Shown: piece after piece, positions 6,325 to 7,757 of the stretch | Numbering within the stretch: the first letter of the stretch is position 1 | How the letters are laid out: each line of letters opens with the position of its first letter | DNA from: Acetofilamentum sp. | GTDB lineage: Bacteria; Bacteroidota; Bacteroidia; Bacteroidales; JAFGXI01 | Direction of reading: 5' to 3' | NCBI GenBank assembly: GCA_020720565.1 | Contig: DYOK01000128.1 | Coordinates: 1-7,757, forward strand | Length of the DNA stretch: 7,757 nt | Notes under the pieces: model-generated | Database searches by the model: none | Told to the model about the DNA's origin: nothing | The model's input: the letters and a program-made list of their open reading frames with translations, nothing else | Translations under genes and position numbers: made by a program

Positions 6325-6332
6325 TACTTTTG
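6325..6332 (+). promoter_or_regulatory. Putative -7 promoter element of hutI
   Basis: TACTTTTG matches the Bacteroidota -7 consensus TAnnTTTG fully. The nearest upstream TTG is at 6297-6299, 25 bases away, somewhat more than the usual 17 to 23, so the promoter may be weak or depend on an activator. Transcription would start near 6339 and give a leader of about 50 bases to the ATG at 6389. Confidence 0.5.
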
Positions 6333-6388
6333 TCATTAATTCAATAAAAAATATAAAAATCAATTTGTTTAATGAACCTATAAAAGAA

Positions 6389-7624
6389 ATGAACTTACTA
6401 GTTAAAAACATAAAAGAACTCGTCCAAGTTGAACAGACTCCAGTAAAATGGAAAAAGGGTAAAGACATGTCGAGTCTGAGCACCATTAAAAATGCATATC
6501 TTTTTATTGAAGATGGAATTATTTCAGATTTTGGTCCAATGTCGGAGCTTCCAAAAATCGAGGCTAATAAAGAAATAATGGCAGATGGCAGAATGGTTTT
6601 TCCTTCGTTTTGTGATTCGCATACACATTTGGTTTATGCTGGAAGTCGAGAAATTGAATATTCCGACAAAATTAAAGGTCTAAGCTACGAAGAGATTGCT
6701 AAACGAGGAGGTGGAATTCTCAATTCTTCTCGCCTTTTAGCTTCAACAAGCGAAGATGAACTTTTCAAGCAATCGATTTGCAGAATTGATGAGATAATAA
6801 AATTGGGTACAGGTGCTGTTGAAATAAAAAGTGGTTATGGTCTTGATGCAGAGAACGAATTAAAAATGCTTCGAGTAATAAAAAGGATAAAAGCCGAACG
6901 TTCCATAACTGTAAAATCGACCTATTTGGCGGCTCATGCACTCCCTTCAGAATACAAGGGCAGGCAGAGCGAATATGTCGACATGGTAATAAACGAAATT
7001 TTACCACTTGTTGCAGCTGAAGACTTAGCCGATTATATTGATGTATTTTGTGATAAAGGTTTTTTTACTACTGAAGATACCGAAAGAATATTAATGGCTG
7101 GTATTAAATATGGTTTACGTCCGAAAATACATGCCAATGAACTTGACTATTCTGGAGGAGTTCAAGTAGGTGTTAAGTATCACGCGCTTTCTGTAGACCA
7201 TCTAGAATACACAGGTGATGACGAAATTGAAACCTTGCTAAACAGTGACACAATGCCAACCATATTGCCAGGAGCGGCTTTCTTTTTGGGCTTAGTCGAC
7301 CCACCTGTTCGTAAAATGATTAATGCAGGCTTGCCCATTACGATAGCTACCGACTTTAACCCTGGCTCTTCACCCTCTGGTGACATGAAGTTTATGATGA
7401 GCTTAGGAACCATTAAATTAAAAATGCTTCCAGAAGAAGTAATTAACGCCACAACGATTAATGGAGCTTATGCTATGGGTATCGAAGAAAGTCATGGTTC
7501 GATTTGCAAAGGCAAGATAGCCAACTTTTTTATAACCAAACCAATACCATCGTACGAATTTATGCCTTATGCTTACAATACAAAATTGGTAGAAAGGGTA
7601 TTTTTAAATGGAATAGAACAATAG
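6389..7624 (+). CDS. hutI: Imidazolonepropionase (histidine degradation)
   Basis: This 411-residue cytoplasmic amidohydrolase opens the ring of 4-imidazolone-5-propanoate to give N-formimidoyl-L-glutamate, the third step of histidine catabolism. With the ATG at 6389 as residue 1, the metal-site residues are His78 and His80 (DSHTH), His248 (KIHANE) and Asp322 (ATDFNPG). Substrate-site motifs GSRE (85-88), KSGYGLD (147-153), AAHALP (181-186) and DHLEY (270-274) are intact. The frame stays open to a TTG at 6365, which would add eight residues, but MNLLVKNIKEL matches the usual family start, so the ATG is preferred. No other hut gene is visible, so hutH, hutU and the formimidoylglutamate step must lie elsewhere. 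It is divergent from mltF and has its own -7 element and terminator. Confidence 0.95.
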   Translation: MNLLVKNIKELVQVEQTPVKWKKGKDMSSLSTIKNAYLFIEDGIISDFGPMSELPKIEANKEIMADGRMVFPSFCDSHTHLVYAGSREIEYSDKIKGLSYEEIAKRGGGILNSSRLLASTSEDELFKQSICRIDEIIKLGTGAVEIKSGYGLDAENELKMLRVIKRIKAERSITVKSTYLAAHALPSEYKGRQSEYVDMVINEILPLVAAEDLADYIDVFCDKGFFTTEDTERILMAGIKYGLRPKIHANELDYSGGVQVGVKYHALSVDHLEYTGDDEIETLLNSDTMPTILPGAAFFLGLVDPPVRKMINAGLPITIATDFNPGSSPSGDMKFMMSLGTIKLKMLPEEVINATTINGAYAMGIEESHGSICKGKIANFFITKPIPSYEFMPYAYNTKLVERVFLNGIEQ

Positions 7625-7657
7625 AAAGAGGTCTGCGAACATCGCAGACCTCTTTTT
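7625..7657 (+). terminator. Strong intrinsic terminator of hutI
   Basis: Immediately after the hutI stop a perfect 14-pair stem (7625-7638 with 7642-7655) closes on the three-base loop ACA, with a GC-rich core GAGGTCTGCGA, and ends in five T. On the minus strand only three T follow the core, so it could also stop a converging transcript, less efficiently. Confidence 0.93.
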
Positions 7658-7698
7658 GTAAATATCTTAAGCGAATTAATTTAGAGAATCTTAATTAT

Positions 7699-7757
7699 CT
7701 ACAAATTCTTCTTAACGGGAGTTCTAAAAATTGCTTTTTCATCGTTGGACTTCAATT
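7699..7757 (-). CDS. Possible C-terminal end of a convergent gene (partial)
   Basis: A minus-strand frame is open from the right edge to a TAG (plus 7699-7701) and reads LKSNDEKAIFRTPVKKNL. The other two minus frames meet a stop within six codons of the edge. The position, about 40 bases beyond a strong terminator at the end of hutI, fits a convergent neighbour. Eighteen codons are too few to identify a family. Confidence 0.4.
   Translation of the reverse strand, partial: LKSNDEKAIFRTPVKKNL

Noticed and set aside
6365..6388. TTG start eight codons upstream for hutI
   Set aside because: The frame is open, but the ATG at 6389 gives the usual family N-terminus (MNLLVKNIKEL) and a typical length of 411; the extra residues look like untranslated leader.
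6765..7452. Minus-strand frames inside hutI
   Set aside because: They are opposite conserved hutI coding sequence; codon structure and protein conservation support only the plus strand.

Overview
The window looks like ordinary chromosomal DNA of a low-GC, Gram-negative member of the Bacteroidota, most likely a Flavobacteriales-type organism. Several things point there. The DNA is AT-rich, and start codons lack Shine-Dalgarno sequences. There are matches to the Bacteroidota promoter (TTTG at -33, TAnnTTTG at -7). Two genes encode lipoproteins. The alanine dehydrogenase family protein has the N-terminal extension I associate with Bacteroidota homologues. No rRNA, tRNA, CRISPR array, insertion sequence, phage gene or defence gene was found.

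Layout, left to right. Bases 1-349 are very AT-rich. They may start with the last codons of an upstream gene and otherwise form a long leader with a -7 promoter match and a 19-bp inverted repeat just before mqnE. mqnE (350-1468, +) encodes aminofutalosine synthase of the futalosine route to menaquinone. It converges on a lipoprotein gene (1541-2410, -), and one symmetrical terminator lies between them. Four genes then lie on the minus strand. In transcription order they are an mltF-like lytic transglycosylase (6234-4819), an alanine dehydrogenase family gene (4582-3380), pepE dipeptidase E (3288-2581) and the lipoprotein (2410-1541). The gaps of 236, 91 and 170 bp, with promoter-like sequences in two of them, suggest several transcription units rather than one tight operon. 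hutI (6389-7624, +), imidazolonepropionase, is divergent from mltF and ends in a strong 14-bp hairpin terminator. A minus-strand gene probably converges on it at the right edge.

Functionally the genes are housekeeping. hutI (histidine to glutamate), pepE (Asp-X dipeptides) and the alanine dehydrogenase-like protein could all serve amino-acid catabolism, but they are not co-transcribed in an obvious way and the link is inference. mltF and the lipoprotein belong to the envelope, and mqnE to respiratory quinone synthesis.

I do not see a convincing undescribed system here. The best second looks are the mirrored dyad in the mltF/hutI divergent promoter region, the replaced active-site histidine (Asn124) in the alanine dehydrogenase-like protein, the possible two-repeat structure of the lipoprotein, and the perfect 16-bp palindrome between pepE and the lipoprotein gene.
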